A DNA stretch of 64,000 nt from Lucinisca nassula (GCA_963580285.1 OY757013.1:156477033-156541032); one strand, 5' to 3'. Counted from the stretch's first letter, positions 34,054 through 43,731 are shown. The notes: a model not told the origin generated them from the letters alone. A program made the numbers and translations.

Positions 34054-34352
34054 ATGACCCCGCCATCAGGGCTTGGATTGTGCTTAGATTCGGCTGCATG
34101 ATGATGCCATGCACGCAGAGCTGAAACCGACCGCACACGAGTATGGTTAACCGCTTAGATTATCTAAGCCTGTCCAGGCAAAGTGGTGCGAGTCCATGCG
34201 TATAAATCATATTGGTTTCATTTGGCGGCAGGGATTAGTATGTCATTTCATCTCTATGTCGGGTAAGAGTTCCACAAAATTGGAAGCAACGTCTGCAAAA
34301 TGACATAAATACTGTTAACGGGGACGTTAAACCTCAAATCAAACAAAATAAC
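34054..34352 (+). mobile_element. SINE A copy, older
   Basis: Diverged head (CCCCGCCATCAGGGCTTGG), normal body and CAAATCAAACAAAA tail. Possible short target duplication ATGACC. More divergent than the other copies. Confidence 0.8.
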
Positions 34353-34564
34353 TATATGACCGCGTTTTGTAGCGTCTGATCAGGATATTTACTGTTTGTC
34401 TATGACGCTAGGTTATATTGGTCAATAAACCGACACAGAAAAAATGACAATACCGGACATTATTAATTGACTATCCTGTATTGTTCGGAGGTCATCCGTA
34501 TCAACACTGAGGTCATAAATGAGTAATCATAGTTTTAATGGTGTCATTTAATAAAATTATAATT

Positions 34565-34680
34565 AACCAAGCAATTTTGTATTGTCCCAATTACAGGTCC
34601 TCGGTCAGCTGTACTGGCGTCGGCCTTCGGCCAATACAGCAGACCTCGGACATGTAACCGATACGAAATTACTTAATAAC
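34565..34680. mobile_element. Palindromic MITE, copy 1 (downstream of exon 4)
   Basis: TTTTGTATTGTCCCAATTAC on the left is inverted at GTAACCGATACGAAATTAC on the right. The centre is GTCGGCCTTCGGCC. Preceding sequence from about 34470 (ATTATTAATTGACTATCC) also matches the second copy, so the element may start there. Confidence 0.75.
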
Positions 34681-34840
34681 TTTATATTAAAGTAATGGAA
34701 TCTATTTTAGTATGATACTCGTCTAGGTCAAAGTTCAAACATATTTTACCCTCCCCTCAGAGACAATAGGTTCACAAGTGCTATAAACACTTTGGTATCC
34801 TAATATGAACCCACTACAGGAGACAGACAAGACGACATAC

Positions 34841-34898
34841 CAGTTTCTCTTTTGATAGCTTCTCGGAGTATTACCATTCCCTTTTTCATTAACTGATC
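34841..34898 (-). CDS. prr5: prr5-like exon 4
   Basis: Acceptor TTTGCGTTTGCAG, donor GTATGTCG. 58 bases encode DQLMKKGMVILREAIKRET plus one G. It matches the NQLLTKGMVILRDKI segment of PRR5. Skipping it would shift the frame, since 58 is not a multiple of three. Confidence 0.9.
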
Positions 34899-35084
34899 CT
34901 GCAAACGCAAAATAAATAAATAGATAAATAAATAAATCGGTTTAACCGATTGGCGCTCCTCGAAAGCCTCTATCTAGGCACATAACATTACATTATTAAT
35001 TTACTATCCTATATTACACAAGGTCAACCAATATAAAAAAATCATAAATCATGTTTTTTATGGTGTCAGTTAATAAAATTGTCA

Positions 35085-35216
35085 TTAATTAAGTAATTTC
35101 GTATTGTCCCAGTTACAGATCCTCGGTCAGCTGTATTGGCCTCGGCCTTCGGCCTCGTGCCAATACAGCAGACCTCAGACCTGTAACTGGGACAATACGA
35201 AATTACTTGATTAATA
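35085..35216. mobile_element. Palindromic MITE, copy 2 (upstream of exon 4)
   Basis: AAGTAATTTCGTATTGTCCC at left and GGGACAATACGAAATTACTT at right are exact inverses. The centre is CTCGGCCTTCGGCCTCG. Flanking sequence from about 34985 matches that before copy 1. Confidence 0.85.
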
Positions 35217-35225
35217 ACATTACAT

Positions 35226-35792
35226 TATACCAAGAAGGTAGTAAAGTCTATCCACATTCAGTATACTAAAAGTTTTTATGAAGTTCCAATGAAATACGAC
35301 CAGGAGTTACTGAGAATTCGCGTGGACAATAAAGGGACGGATGGACGGACGTTCTAACAAATCCGGTTTATGGGCTTTTCCCATTATAAACTCCCATAGA
35401 GAAATTAAGCTCCTAAGCCGAAAAATAGCCCCTAAGCAGTAAGGTTTATGAGTTTATAGTGTTAACTTAACGGAATAAACCCATAAGGTTGGACAAAATA
35501 TAACCCCTAACACTTATATGTTGGCCCGGACACACGAAAGTTCTGACGGACGGGCGAACGGATGGACTGACGAAGGACTGTTTTTACACTGGCGGGGATT
35601 TGGATGCTGCAACACTCATCATAACATTAATATAATGGAGCCGTCCAACTGCGGACATGAGGTCCTGCATTAAACCATCAAGGGACAATAACACAACCGT
35701 TATAAGTGAGAGTTGTCTTTCTTGTTTGTTATATATTGCCTTTATATTACTTGTCATACATTACGTTGCGGTATTATGAAAAAAAAAAAAAA
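35226..35792. other. Remnants of tandem-repeat element ends; otherwise unassigned
   Basis: GACGGATGGACGGACGTTCT (about 35337-35356) and GACGGACGGGCGAACGGATG (about 35547) follow GAATTCGCGTGGACAA, a phrase also present before the end of the 3812-4975 element. No coding signal. Confidence 0.45.
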
Positions 35793-36390
35793 TCATTTTT
35801 ATGCCCCCGGAATCGGGATACGGGGAGCATAGAGTTTTTGGTCTGTCTGTCTGCTTGTCTGTTTGTCTGTCTACAAAAACCTTAACATTGGGATCGGGGC
35901 TTGAAGAGATAGATGGGCTGCGTGATGCTTCCACGCAGAGCTGAAACCGTACTGGTAAACCACTTAGATGATCTAAGCCTACCCAGGCAATGCAGAGCGA
36001 GTCGGCACGTCCATGCTTATAAACCCAATTGGTTACATTGGGCGGCAGGGCTTGAGATGTCATTTCATCTCAATGTCGGGTAAAAGTCCCTCAAAATTGG
36101 AAGCAACGTCTCCAAAATGACTTTTACAGTCTTGTAGTGGACGTTAAATCTCAAATCAAACAAACAAACAAAAAACTTAACAATTGGCATAACTTTTGAA
36201 TGGTAATATAGCTTTCATATTTCACATGTGTCTGTGTGTATACCTTATCAGAAGATCTTTCCAGTGGTACCATAATTTTTGATCTCGTGACCTTGACCTT
36301 TGACCTACTTTTTCAAAATTTTAATATTGTCAACACTGGGCATAACCTGTGAATGGCGCTGTCCGGGGGCATCAGTGTTTTACAAACACA
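35793..36390 (-). repeat. Tandem-repeat element end, minus orientation, split by a SINE
   Basis: On the minus strand it reads TGACC-rich unit (36285-36310, GTGACCTTGACCTTTGACCT), then GACAGACAGACAGACC-type tract (35845-35872), then hairpin 35801-35830 (ATGCCCCCG/CGGGGAGCAT) and AAAAATG. The SINE at 35892-36175 interrupts it. Confidence 0.65.
35892..36175 (+). mobile_element. SINE A copy, slightly 5' truncated
   Basis: Target duplication about CTTAACATTGG / CTTAACAATTGG at 35881-35891 and 36176-36187. Starts at GATCGGGGCTTGAAGAG and ends in CAAACAAACAAACAAAAA. Confidence 0.88.
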
Positions 36391-36404
36391 TCTTTTTTGG
36401 GGTT

Positions 36405-36545
36405 GTACGGCACTGTCAATATAGTTTTACTTATTTCGAGCTGATAGTTAACAAGAAGCAGGCGAAAACGGTATGCACGGAGAAAAAAAAAAAAAAAAAC
36501 ACCTAACCTTCCGTTGCAGAGCTTGGCGTCTCACGTGTAAGTTAA
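36405..36545 (-). mobile_element. SINE B fragment
   Basis: Shares TTGTACGGCAC, ACTTATTTCGAGCTGATAGT, ACCTTCCGTTGCAGAGCTTGG and GCGTCTCAC with the full copy at 38119-38362. The tRNA-like head is missing. Confidence 0.65.
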
Positions 36546-36639
36546 TATTTTATTTAATGTGATCAGGTGATCCGAGCGAGGTGAGACCTTATGTCAGCTT
36601 TGCAACCATGAACGAAAGAAATATTTCATATGGATTGTT

Positions 36640-36850
36640 TGTTTTGGAGTTTAACGGCACAGTCAACACTATTTACTTTTTAGGTCATATCAAGTCGGTC
36701 AGGTTTACTAGTGCACCATGGACTGCACATTCTGTTGTCAAACTGCCCTTCTTGAAACAGTGGAGGGACAGAACGGCCGTAGACAAGATTCCATGATCAA
36801 TCTCCGCGAAAGTATGTTGCCAACCCAACATGTATCGAACCGGCGACATT
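36640..36850 (-). mobile_element. SINE-like element with CGTTAAACTCCAAAACAAAC tail
   Basis: Left side TTTTGGAGTTTAACGGCACA then AGTCAACACTATTTAC resembles a SINE 3' tail. The right side includes GTATCGAACCGGCGAC. A second, shorter relative is at 56143-56225. Confidence 0.45.
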
Positions 36851-36974
36851 CTGATAATAATTTAATCAATTGTATACTAGTGGACATTTCCGGTGCTATA
36901 CGTTGGACAAGTCCATATATCATACGGGGTGTCCGGTCTGTGTTTTATTCCATTTTTGACGGACAATTCTGTTA

Positions 36975-37027
36975 GCAAACAGTACAGGCCTTGATCACAC
37001 ATCTGATCTGGGCCTGCACTGTTTGCC
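36975..37027. repeat. Short palindrome, GCAAACA family
   Basis: GCAAACAGTACAGGCC pairs with GGCCTGCACTGTTTGC with two mismatches around GATCACACATCTGATC. Confidence 0.7.
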
Positions 37028-37043
37028 CAGGTACCCCTTTAGA

Positions 37044-37323
37044 CATTACGAGATCACGCCTATATAATTTTGACCCCCTCATATCCAACTTTTATATAGT
37101 AAAACTGGGGTTTAAGGGGGTATACATTATTTTTCTTATTTCTGCTCAAAAACATAGATTGTGGGTACTCGATAGAACCGCCTCGTCGAGGCGGTTCTAT
37201 CGAGTCCCCGCAATCTATGTTTTGAGCAGAAATAAGATAAATATCACAATTTTTTATCTTAAAATTTCTATTTTTTGGCCAAAAGCTTGGCACTGTATTT
37301 GAATAGGCGTGTTTTCGAAATGG
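37044..37323. mobile_element. MITE1 copy, 82 bases downstream of exon 3
   Basis: Ends CATTACGAGATCACGCCTAT and ATAGGCGTGTTTTCGAAATG. Central hairpin at about 37152-37218 with AGAACCGCCTCGTCGAGGCG core, near-perfect arms. Confidence 0.85.
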
Positions 37324-37404
37324 TTTTCCCGCATGCAATGGGTTAAATAAGTCTTACGCATAGTTGACTTAGCTACCGAGGTAGGGATATGACGGCTTCC
37401 ATAC

Positions 37405-37531
37405 CTTATAGTAATCATATACCAGTGGCCCACATTCCTTGTTCAGATGGCGTATGTTCTCTTGAATGTTATGAAGTTCATTTTCTTGTAATCTCTTCTT
37501 CTGAAACAACTGAACTATTGCGTCGGCGACA
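37405..37531 (-). CDS. prr5: prr5-like exon 3
   Basis: Acceptor ATTTTATTTTGACAG, donor GTATGGAAGC. 127 bases: one base completes a codon with exon 2, then 42 codons starting VADAIVQLFQKKRLQENELH and ending CGPLVYDYYK. It matches the N-terminal helices of the HbrB-like domain (VI.VFQRKGL...EL..LNE.IR.L). It ends in phase 0, as exon 4 requires. Confidence 0.9.
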
Positions 37532-37571
37532 CTGTCAAAATAAAATCAAAGCACTAATGGATAAATTTTCG

Positions 37572-37854
37572 GATCACGAAAACACGTCTATATAATTTGG
37601 ATCCACTCGAACCCACTTTTATATGGTAAAACTGGGGTTTACATGAGTAAACTTTATTTGTCTTGTTTCTGGTCTAAAATATAGACTGTTGGTACTCGTT
37701 AGAATCGCCTAAATTAGCGGTTCAAACTTGCACCCACAATCTATATTTTGAACAGAAATAAGAAAAATATCACATTTTTTCGTCTAGAATATTAGTTAAT
37801 GTTTTTTTCGACGGTAAAACTTTCAAACTTTGTAAGGACTGGTTTCCATAATGT
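37572..37854. mobile_element. MITE1 copy, 41 bases upstream of exon 3
   Basis: Left end GATCACGAAAACACGTCTAT; right end decayed (GGTTTCCATAATG). The central hairpin (about 37680-37747) is imperfect, with AGAATCGCCTAAATTAGCGG core. A diverged GCAAACA-type palindrome follows at about 37905-37960. Confidence 0.75.
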
Positions 37855-38118
37855 GTTTGGGCTGGAAAATAGGCCTCAGCTAGACCTACAACCTTGTAAA
37901 CAAACTGTAGACCCTGTTCAGACGCCTGACCTGCGCCAACACTGTCCGCCTGTCCAATTTTGGGAGGCTTAACCGCTATTTTATAATGAAAAACACTTTT
38001 CGGCAGTGACTTGTGGAACCTTATTTTAACCCATTTTGTACCAGAAACCCCATTTCACGCCGAATATTCGGAAATATATAAAGCGTTATCTGGCCACAGG
38101 GCCAAGGTGCATTTAGTT

Positions 38119-38362
38119 TTTTTTTTTTTTTTTTTTTTTTTGGTTTGGGTTTTACGGCCCTTTCAAGATTATTTCACTCATATCGAGCCGATCGTTAATC
38201 AGAGGTGGGCGAAAACCGGAGTACCCGGAGAAAAACCACCTGACCTTCCGTTGCAGAACTTGGCGTCTCACACGTGGCCCGAGCGAGGCTCGAACCTACG
38301 GCGGTGAGAGACCTAATGACTAAGAGTCAGCGCTCTTATCCACTAGGCCACGGAGGCCCGTC
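38119..38362 (-). mobile_element. SINE B, full copy with tRNA-like head
   Basis: 14-base target duplication AGGTGCATTTAGTT at 38105-38118 and 38363-38376. On the minus strand the head is GGCCTCCGTGGCCTAGTGGA with a long variable arm and GGTTCGAGCC as B box (a type II tRNA shape). The element ends in a long A-run (T-run at 38119-38140 on the plus strand). Confidence 0.9.
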
Positions 38363-38479
38363 AGGTGCATTTAGTTCAAAGGACTATCGAATATCCAGGA
38401 ATTGAACCACACATGAATTGCAATGTAGCGACACGGCGACCAATCTTCTAAGCGTCAACGTTGATTTTTCACAGGCCCC

Positions 38480-39800
38480 CAATACCGTGTTGGACAACCT
38501 CGATTGTCACAGCCATCGCATACTTCCAATTAGTCTACGAGTCGTGAACTGAGGGGTCCTTCGCCACTCTTCTTGAAGTGCTATATCAAGCTCACCCAGG
38601 GTCCTTGGAGGCGGATCGCGGCCGGACTCGTTTCCCCGAGGTTCGATGGGAGAAAAGTCTGAATTCATCGGAGGCCATGGTATTGTCCGAATAATTTGCC
38701 ATTGAAGGTACTCAGGGACGAAGTGTGCAAGATGAGCCCTAGCGATATCGTCCTGAAAGATGAATCCACGACCGTAGCATCGAGCATACGGTATCACGTG
38801 AGGAGCCAACGCGTTATCACGGTAGTACAGTCCCGTAACTCTGCCTTGGCACACGTAAGTCTGTTGTTCCAGTCATGGTGATCCCACATCATACCATAAC
38901 AGACCCTGCTCCATATCGGTCATGAGCAACTTTAGCCGGGTATGTATAAAGTTCGACGCCAGACACTTATACGACCATCACGAGAGCCAGAGTCAAACCG
39001 GGATTCGTCACTGAACATTTGTTTGTTTGATTTTAGGTTTAACGTCCCCGCCAACACTAAAGGTTATTTTGGAGACGTTGCTTCCAATTTTGTGGGACTT
39101 TTACCCGACATGGAGATGAAATTACATCCCAAGCCCTGTCGCCCAAAGAAACCAATAGGGTTTATCAGCATGGACGGTCCGCCTCGCACCGCAGTTCCTG
39201 GACAGGCTTAGATCCTCTAAGCGGTTTACCAGTACTAGTGTGCGGGCCAGATTCAGCTCTGCGTGGAAGCATCATGCAGCCTATATATTTCTTCAAGCCC
39301 CTATGGGCTGGGGCGGTCGTCACTGAACATAACTTGAGGCCACTGATAAATGTTCCGAAGACAACGCAATACGTGCACTACGGTGCCTAGCTTTCAACGG
39401 CAGTACAACTTGTGGACGCCGTGCCGTAAGGTCACTCGAGTGCAGGCGATTTCGAATCGTCTGTCTCGAGTCATAAAAGGCGCAGGTATTGCTGAAGAGC
39501 TGTTGACGTTAGTCTCCGGTTGCGTAACGCTTGATTCACAGCAAGGCGGTCATCGCGTCCGTTAGTACTCTTCGGGCCTCCACTTCTCTGCAAACCCACG
39601 ACTGCACCTGTCCTACGACATCGTGCCCATGCATGTAGTCGACTGACAACTGACTGTGGCGTATCCATAACATTTGCTGTCTGCAACTGCGTACTTCCGG
39701 ACTGGAGCATGCCAACGGCTCTCCAATGTTGAGCCTGCGTTAGCCGAATCACGAAATAACGAATTTGTTTATGAAATCGTTTCATACCACACTTCAACAG
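38480..39800 (-). pseudogene. Tc1/mariner-type transposase, dead
   Basis: The N-terminal part at 39471-39797 is a helix-turn-helix region (AQHWRAVGMLQSGSTQ, VVSRLHAWARCRRTG, RSGGPKSTNGRDDR). The middle, 39331-39470, is frame-shifted. FSDES then occurs at the SINE junction (39000-39016). The C-terminal part at 38507-38854 carries IFQDDIARAHLA, PWPPMNSDFSPIEP and RRLIGSM, the second and third catalytic regions of the DDE fold. Stops and frameshifts lie between, and a SINE (39019-39316) is inserted. I did not identify the terminal inverted repeats. Known family role: cut-and-paste transposition at TA. Confidence 0.85.
39019..39316 (-). mobile_element. SINE A copy inside the Tc1/mariner transposase
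   Basis: 14-base target duplication TCGTCACTGAACAT at 39005-39018 and 39317-39330, which duplicates the codons of the FSDE motif. This copy fixes the SINE A length at 298 bases. Confidence 0.95.
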
Positions 39801-40104
39801 TCGATACAGAAAGCATTATCGAAATCTCGCATCAATAAACCGGTTTGTCACAAATGTTAAAATTCACGTGCTACCCCATGTACAATTTATGCCTCCGTGC
39901 TACGCCACTCGAGCATAAATATTATACTGCTCAACGATAGAATATACACACATGATAGTCAATTGAATGGTATACCCCGATAGTTGATTATTCCTAATGT
40001 TTAGGCTGATGGTCTCGAAGGAGAACCCGATTATCCCCTACCTTTGTGAACACTATTTAGTGAGGAAGATTCAATTTGGCACAAAAAGGGTTTATTGCGC
40101 TCTG
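39801..40104. other. Unassigned
   Basis: Nothing recognised; possibly the 5' end of the Tc1/mariner element, but no inverted repeat was found. Confidence 0.3.
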
Positions 40105-40300
40105 CATTACGAAAACACGCCTATACAAATACATTATAACCTTTATCGTCAAAAAAAATGAAATTTTTAAGATGAAAAATTGTGATATTTTTCTTATCGC
40201 TGCTCAAAATATAGATTGTGGGTACTCGTTAGAACCGCCTCATCAAGGCAGTTCTAACAAATACCCATCATCTATATATACTGAGCCAAAAACACATAGC
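40105..40300. mobile_element. MITE1 copy, one half lost
   Basis: Left end CATTACGAAAACACGCCTAT is intact, followed in inverted order by the right-half sequence and the central hairpin (about 40210-40278). The sequence stops after AATACCCATCATCTATA. Confidence 0.7.
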
Positions 40301-40459
40301 GCAACACAGATATGGTTAAATTTTCGAGGTAATTTCTGGTGCAGGATAGTCTGGATGACATATGTTGCTGACCTATCATCAATGAATGATTTGGTATCAT
40401 TGATTTCGTTTTCCAAAGCATGGTTTATGGAGGTCGAAACCGATTGGTCAAAACACTTA

Positions 40460-40805
40460 CAGTCCAACTTCAATGGCTCGAACACCTTTGGGACCTCGAA
40501 AATCTGTTCGAGACAGGGGTAGTTCGAGCCACTGAGGTTACTGTCAGGAGGCATAACGAGATATTTTTAGACATCTTTTTCGTTTTCTATAATAAACATG
40601 TATGCTATGTGTACTCATTAGAATTGCCTCATCGAGGCGATTCTAATGAGTACAAACAGCATACATTTGCAAGATAAAAGACTAAAATCTCCTTAATTAT
40701 CCCCTACTATTTCACATGTAGAGGATTTCGCTAGGGACCCAAGAATGGGTTCGACACATCCATGGTAAACGAGCCAACGGTGTTCGAGCCATCAAAGTTC
40801 TACTG
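40460..40805. mobile_element. pogo-like MITE (346 bp), complete
   Basis: Left CAGTCCAACTTCAATGGCTC, right inverse GAGCCATCAAAGTTCTACTG, flanked by TA at 40458-40459 and 40806-40807. The centre hairpin is at about 40600-40668 (ACTCATTAGAATTGCCTC arms). CAGT ends plus TA target fit the Tc1-mariner/pogo group. Confidence 0.85.
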
Positions 40806-40998
40806 TATTTTGATTCCATGCGCTTCAGGAGACATCTGGAATGCTATTTTTTTTTTCAAGAATTCCACGAACAAAGTTTAGGGTCATATATTCGATTTAA
40901 GATATGGAGGCATTCGAAATATACTTGAAATGTAATTATAGGTTTGAACACTTGGATTTATACTGTAATCGTATTATGTCTGTGTATCCATCACTTAC

Positions 40999-41103
40999 TT
41001 TTCGAAGTGGGCGTTTCGTTCCGGCACTTTTCCGAGACTCGGGCCGAACGCCAAAGATAGTCGGCCTGTTGTCTGATCTCTGTTGTGACCTCGCCAAGCC
41101 TCG
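40999..41103 (-). CDS. prr5: prr5-like exon 2
   Basis: Acceptor TTTTGCAAATATCAG, donor GTAAGTGATGG. 105 bases. Phase-constrained by exon 3: the first base completes a codon and two bases are left at the end. It encodes EAWRGHNRDQTTGRLSLAFG then PSLGKVPERNAHFEN. The SLAFGPSLGK stretch recalls the SSPSLSDLGK segment before the HbrB-like domain of PRR5. The other frames are also open, so the frame rests on phase and resemblance. Confidence 0.78.
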
Positions 41104-41322
41104 CTGATATTTGCAAAACTGTGTCTGTAATAAAAAAAAGGCAAAAGATTATGTAAATTTTGTAATCAGCACAATCTTTAACCCTTTACACCCTGAGTTT
41201 CTGAAATTGACTATTCCATCTTTGAATTTGGACACGTCCATTTTAAGGGGAATGGGGACGCCTTCAGGGGAGGCAACTCCTGCAAAAGTATTTTAGTCTC
41301 ACATGGCAACAGCGGTCAATTC

Positions 41323-41370
41323 TTAAAGGAAAGAATTTGCTCCTGAGGAGCAAATTCTTTCCTTTAAGAG
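41323..41370. repeat. Perfect 47-bp palindrome
   Basis: CTTAAAGGAAAGAATTTGCT / AGCAAATTCTTTCCTTTAAG around CCTGAGG. A single-arm relative (GGAGCAAATTCTTATCGTTA) occurs at about 44763. Confidence 0.8.
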
Positions 41371-41613
41371 TAGACCCCTTTTTCAGTGGGACAGGGCTTA
41401 TAGAAAAGCGACCAGGAAGTTTCGAAAGTTCCCATTTCCCTTAAAAGCGGGGCTATAGTCAGTATTCATTATCATAGGAAGGCAAACAGTGTCGATTCTG
41501 GTGAGACGGTACGTCTCTTCTGGATTTAGATTGTGGATTCACGCGTTGGTGGACCCACTTAAAAAAGAAGATTTTGTTCGTTGTAAAGAATTTGGCGCTT
41601 CCAACACAAATCC

Positions 41614-41820
41614 CATTACGAAAACACGCCTATACAAATACATTGTAAGTTCTACCACCGAAAAATCAAAATTTTCATAGGCGAGGCGGTTCTAACGAGT
41701 ACCCACAATCTATGTTTTTGAGCAGATATAAGACAAATAGCTTATACCCCTGCAAAACCCAGTTTTGCTGTAAGTGTTGTTTAAGGGGGTCAAATTTATA
41801 TAGGCATGTTTTCGTGATGC
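41614..41820. mobile_element. MITE1 copy with internal deletion
   Basis: Ends CATTACGAAAACACGCCTAT and TATAGGCATGTTTTCGTGATG are both present. One hairpin arm (GAGGCGGTTCTAACGAGTAC) remains; the other is deleted. Confidence 0.75.
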
Positions 41821-42084
41821 ATAGCATTTGTTTCGCAACAATTTAACGCTCTGCATGTTGGGTATTTTTGTCGCAGCAGACGACATTTTGAAATATGTTC
41901 TTATTTGCCCAGAAAACTGGATTTGACTTCTCATCCTAATTGACAATTTGCATGAGATGTCAAGTCCTGTTTTCTGGGAAAAATAAGAAGAAGTTTGTCG
42001 CCTGCTGAATTAGCCTAGAAAGTTGTAAAGGTTAAACTTCCCGGTTAGTCCATCTGATCTAGAGCTCAGGATACGTTTCATTGA

Positions 42085-42352
42085 GTTGGCCTCGGTGGCT
42101 CAGTCGGATGCGTGTCTGACTGGTGATCAGGTGGTCGAGGTTTCGATACCCGCCTCGCCGGGTGTGCAACATTCTTTCATAGAGACTGGTCATGAAATCT
42201 TTCCTATAGCCATTTTCTTCCCACTGACTGAAGACGGGTCCTACTGGCAATAGTCTGTCCAGCAAATTCTGATAGGTTAACTGTCCCGCTCGAGATGATC
42301 TAAATACCGTTCACTTGGTCGTTAAATAGCAAACCAAACCAAACCATACAAC
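42085..42352 (+). mobile_element. tRNA-derived SINE (268 bp) with target duplication
   Basis: Head GGCCTCGGTGGCTCAGTCGG, B-box-like GGTTTCGATACCC, tail CGTTAAATAGC then (AAACC)n. Target duplication ACGTTTCATTGA / ACGTTTCACTGA at 42073-42084 and 42353-42364. Confidence 0.85.
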
Positions 42353-42409
42353 ACGTTTCACTGAAATTGTCATTACAACGAGTTTTGCCGTTATGTCGAC
42401 TGACGTTTT

Positions 42410-42600
42410 TTTTTTTTTTTTTTTTTTTGGTTTTGGTTTTACGGCCCTTTCAAGATTATTTCACTCATATCGAGCCCATTGTATATCAGACGTGGGCGAA
42501 ACCAGGAGTACCCGGAGAAAAACCACCTGACCTTCCGTTGCAGAACTTGGCGTCTCACATGTGACCCGAGTGAGGCTCGAACCCACAGCGTTGAGAGACC
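42410..42600 (-). mobile_element. SINE B copy, head truncated
   Basis: T-run at the left (A-tail on the minus strand), then GGTTTTACGGCCCTTTCAAG to GAACCCACAGCGTTGAGAGA, as at 38119-38362. Confidence 0.85.
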
Positions 42601-42656
42601 GCGGTTAGCGTGCTACTGAAGTGGCAGTTACAGATCAAAATGTAATTTAAACTTAC

Positions 42657-42673
42657 GTCATACTAGATTCCAT
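42657..42673 (-). CDS. prr5: prr5-like exon 1, coding part (candidate)
   Basis: ATG at 42671-42673, then GAATCTAGTATGAC and donor GTAAGTTT. It codes for MESSM plus two bases; AC joins the C of exon 2 to make threonine. Support: consensus donor, correct phase, an in-frame TAA 18 bases upstream of the ATG, and a total frame of exactly 301 codons with the other exons. The coding part is too short for homology. An alternative first exon elsewhere is possible. Confidence 0.5.
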
Positions 42674-43424
42674 AAACGATTTCCAATATTACATGTCATC
42701 CAGTAACGGACACAAACACAATTTACACGTAGTTAAACAAGATTTAATCTTCTATGTATACAATTATCACCTCGGTCAGTGTCCATCGGTCGTAAGAACA
42801 GTGATTGATAATTAGGTGTAGATAAAATTTATCAAGGACATAATTAATGTTTACAACATTTTATTCAGTTATTCAGTGTATTTCCGTGTTTAATTGAGAC
42901 CCCCACGCTTATTTTGTGGATTCAGTTAATTCCGGAAACGGAAGCTACTTGGCCCTGATGTAAATTTTGTTTTATGTATCGGGAAGTGGAAGTTATGCCC
43001 CTTTAGGTATACGTTTTATTTATAGGAAGCATTACACTAAATACTGGGATGTGGCGGGTTTTATCCCTTTTGGACAGAGCTTTTAGTTGCGTTCTAAATA
43101 CCAGACTTGCTTCCATTGGATATATATCCCATGTTTTATTTCAATGTGAGAAAATGATAGGTATAAGGGACTAAAATGATGCATGTTTTATAAATAAATG
43201 TGCAAGCTCAAAGAAATGTTTGCTGATTTTATATGGTCACCCCTCCTTTAAAAATGTTGGTTTTATTTACTCCGTTCTAGCAGGTAAACAAACAGCCGAT
43301 CAACATGTGGATTTTTTCTCATTAACTTGTTGGGCTAGGATGGCTCTATAAACAAGTAAGGTTTGAAAAGTTTTGTAGGTGTAGTTTTTGTGGGAACAGC
43401 ATTTTGGCAGAAACTTTTGTTGTT
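42674..43424 (-). other. Possible 5' UTR and promoter region of the prr5-like gene
   Basis: A 750-base stretch free of recognised repeats, upstream of the candidate first exon. No clear TATA box or CpG-rich patch was seen. The label depends on exon 1 being right. Confidence 0.3.
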
Positions 43425-43610
43425 GTTGTTCTATTTCAAGATTATTTCACTTATTTCGGGCCGATCGTTATTCAGATGTGGGCGAAAGAGAAAAACGACC
43501 TGTCCCTCCGTTGCAGAACTGGGCGTCACGCATGTGAACCGAGCGAGGCTCGAACCACAGCGGTAAGAGACCTGATGGTTAAGGGTCAGCGCTGTTACCA
43601 ATTACATGTA
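43425..43610 (-). mobile_element. SINE B copy, diverged
   Basis: TTCAAGATTATTTCACTTAT, GGCCGATCGTTATTCAGATG, CTCCGTTGCAGAACTGGGCG and GAACCACAGCGGTAAGAGAC match 38119-38362. Confidence 0.8.
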
Positions 43611-43697
43611 GGCAACTGCGATCCGTTTCATATTGTTAACACGATTTCTAGGGCTTTGCCTTTGCTATTCTAGCTGAACCTTCCAGAAAAGAAGTGT

Positions 43698-43731
43698 TTG
43701 TGTGTGTGTGTGTGTGGGGGGGGGGGGGGGC
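43698..43731. repeat. (GT)n then G-run microsatellite
   Basis: GTTTGTGTGTGTGTGTGTGT followed by a G-run, like 33700-33750. Confidence 0.9.

Larger units (their letters stand above)
13590..42673 (-). other. prr5: prr5-like (Protor/HbrB) host gene, whole locus
   Basis: Nine exons on the minus strand: 42657-42673, 40999-41103, 37405-37531, 34841-34898, 33062-33153, 24746-24821, 22856-22926, 14975-15134 and 13590-13786. All introns are GT-AG, all junction phases agree, and the coding length is 903 bases (300 residues plus stop). The product resembles vertebrate PRR5/PRR5L in order and content: a helical HbrB-like domain with KKGMVILREAI, QWDFF..ILP.LQAILYPV, LLEFRN..LL, IQQMMLVLQ and a C-terminal IRRHS. 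In the known family this protein binds Rictor in TOR complex 2; that role is carried over by homology. Vertebrate proteins are about 370-390 residues, so this one has a shorter C-terminal tail. The gene symbol is by resemblance only. Exon 1 is the least certain part. Confidence 0.85.
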
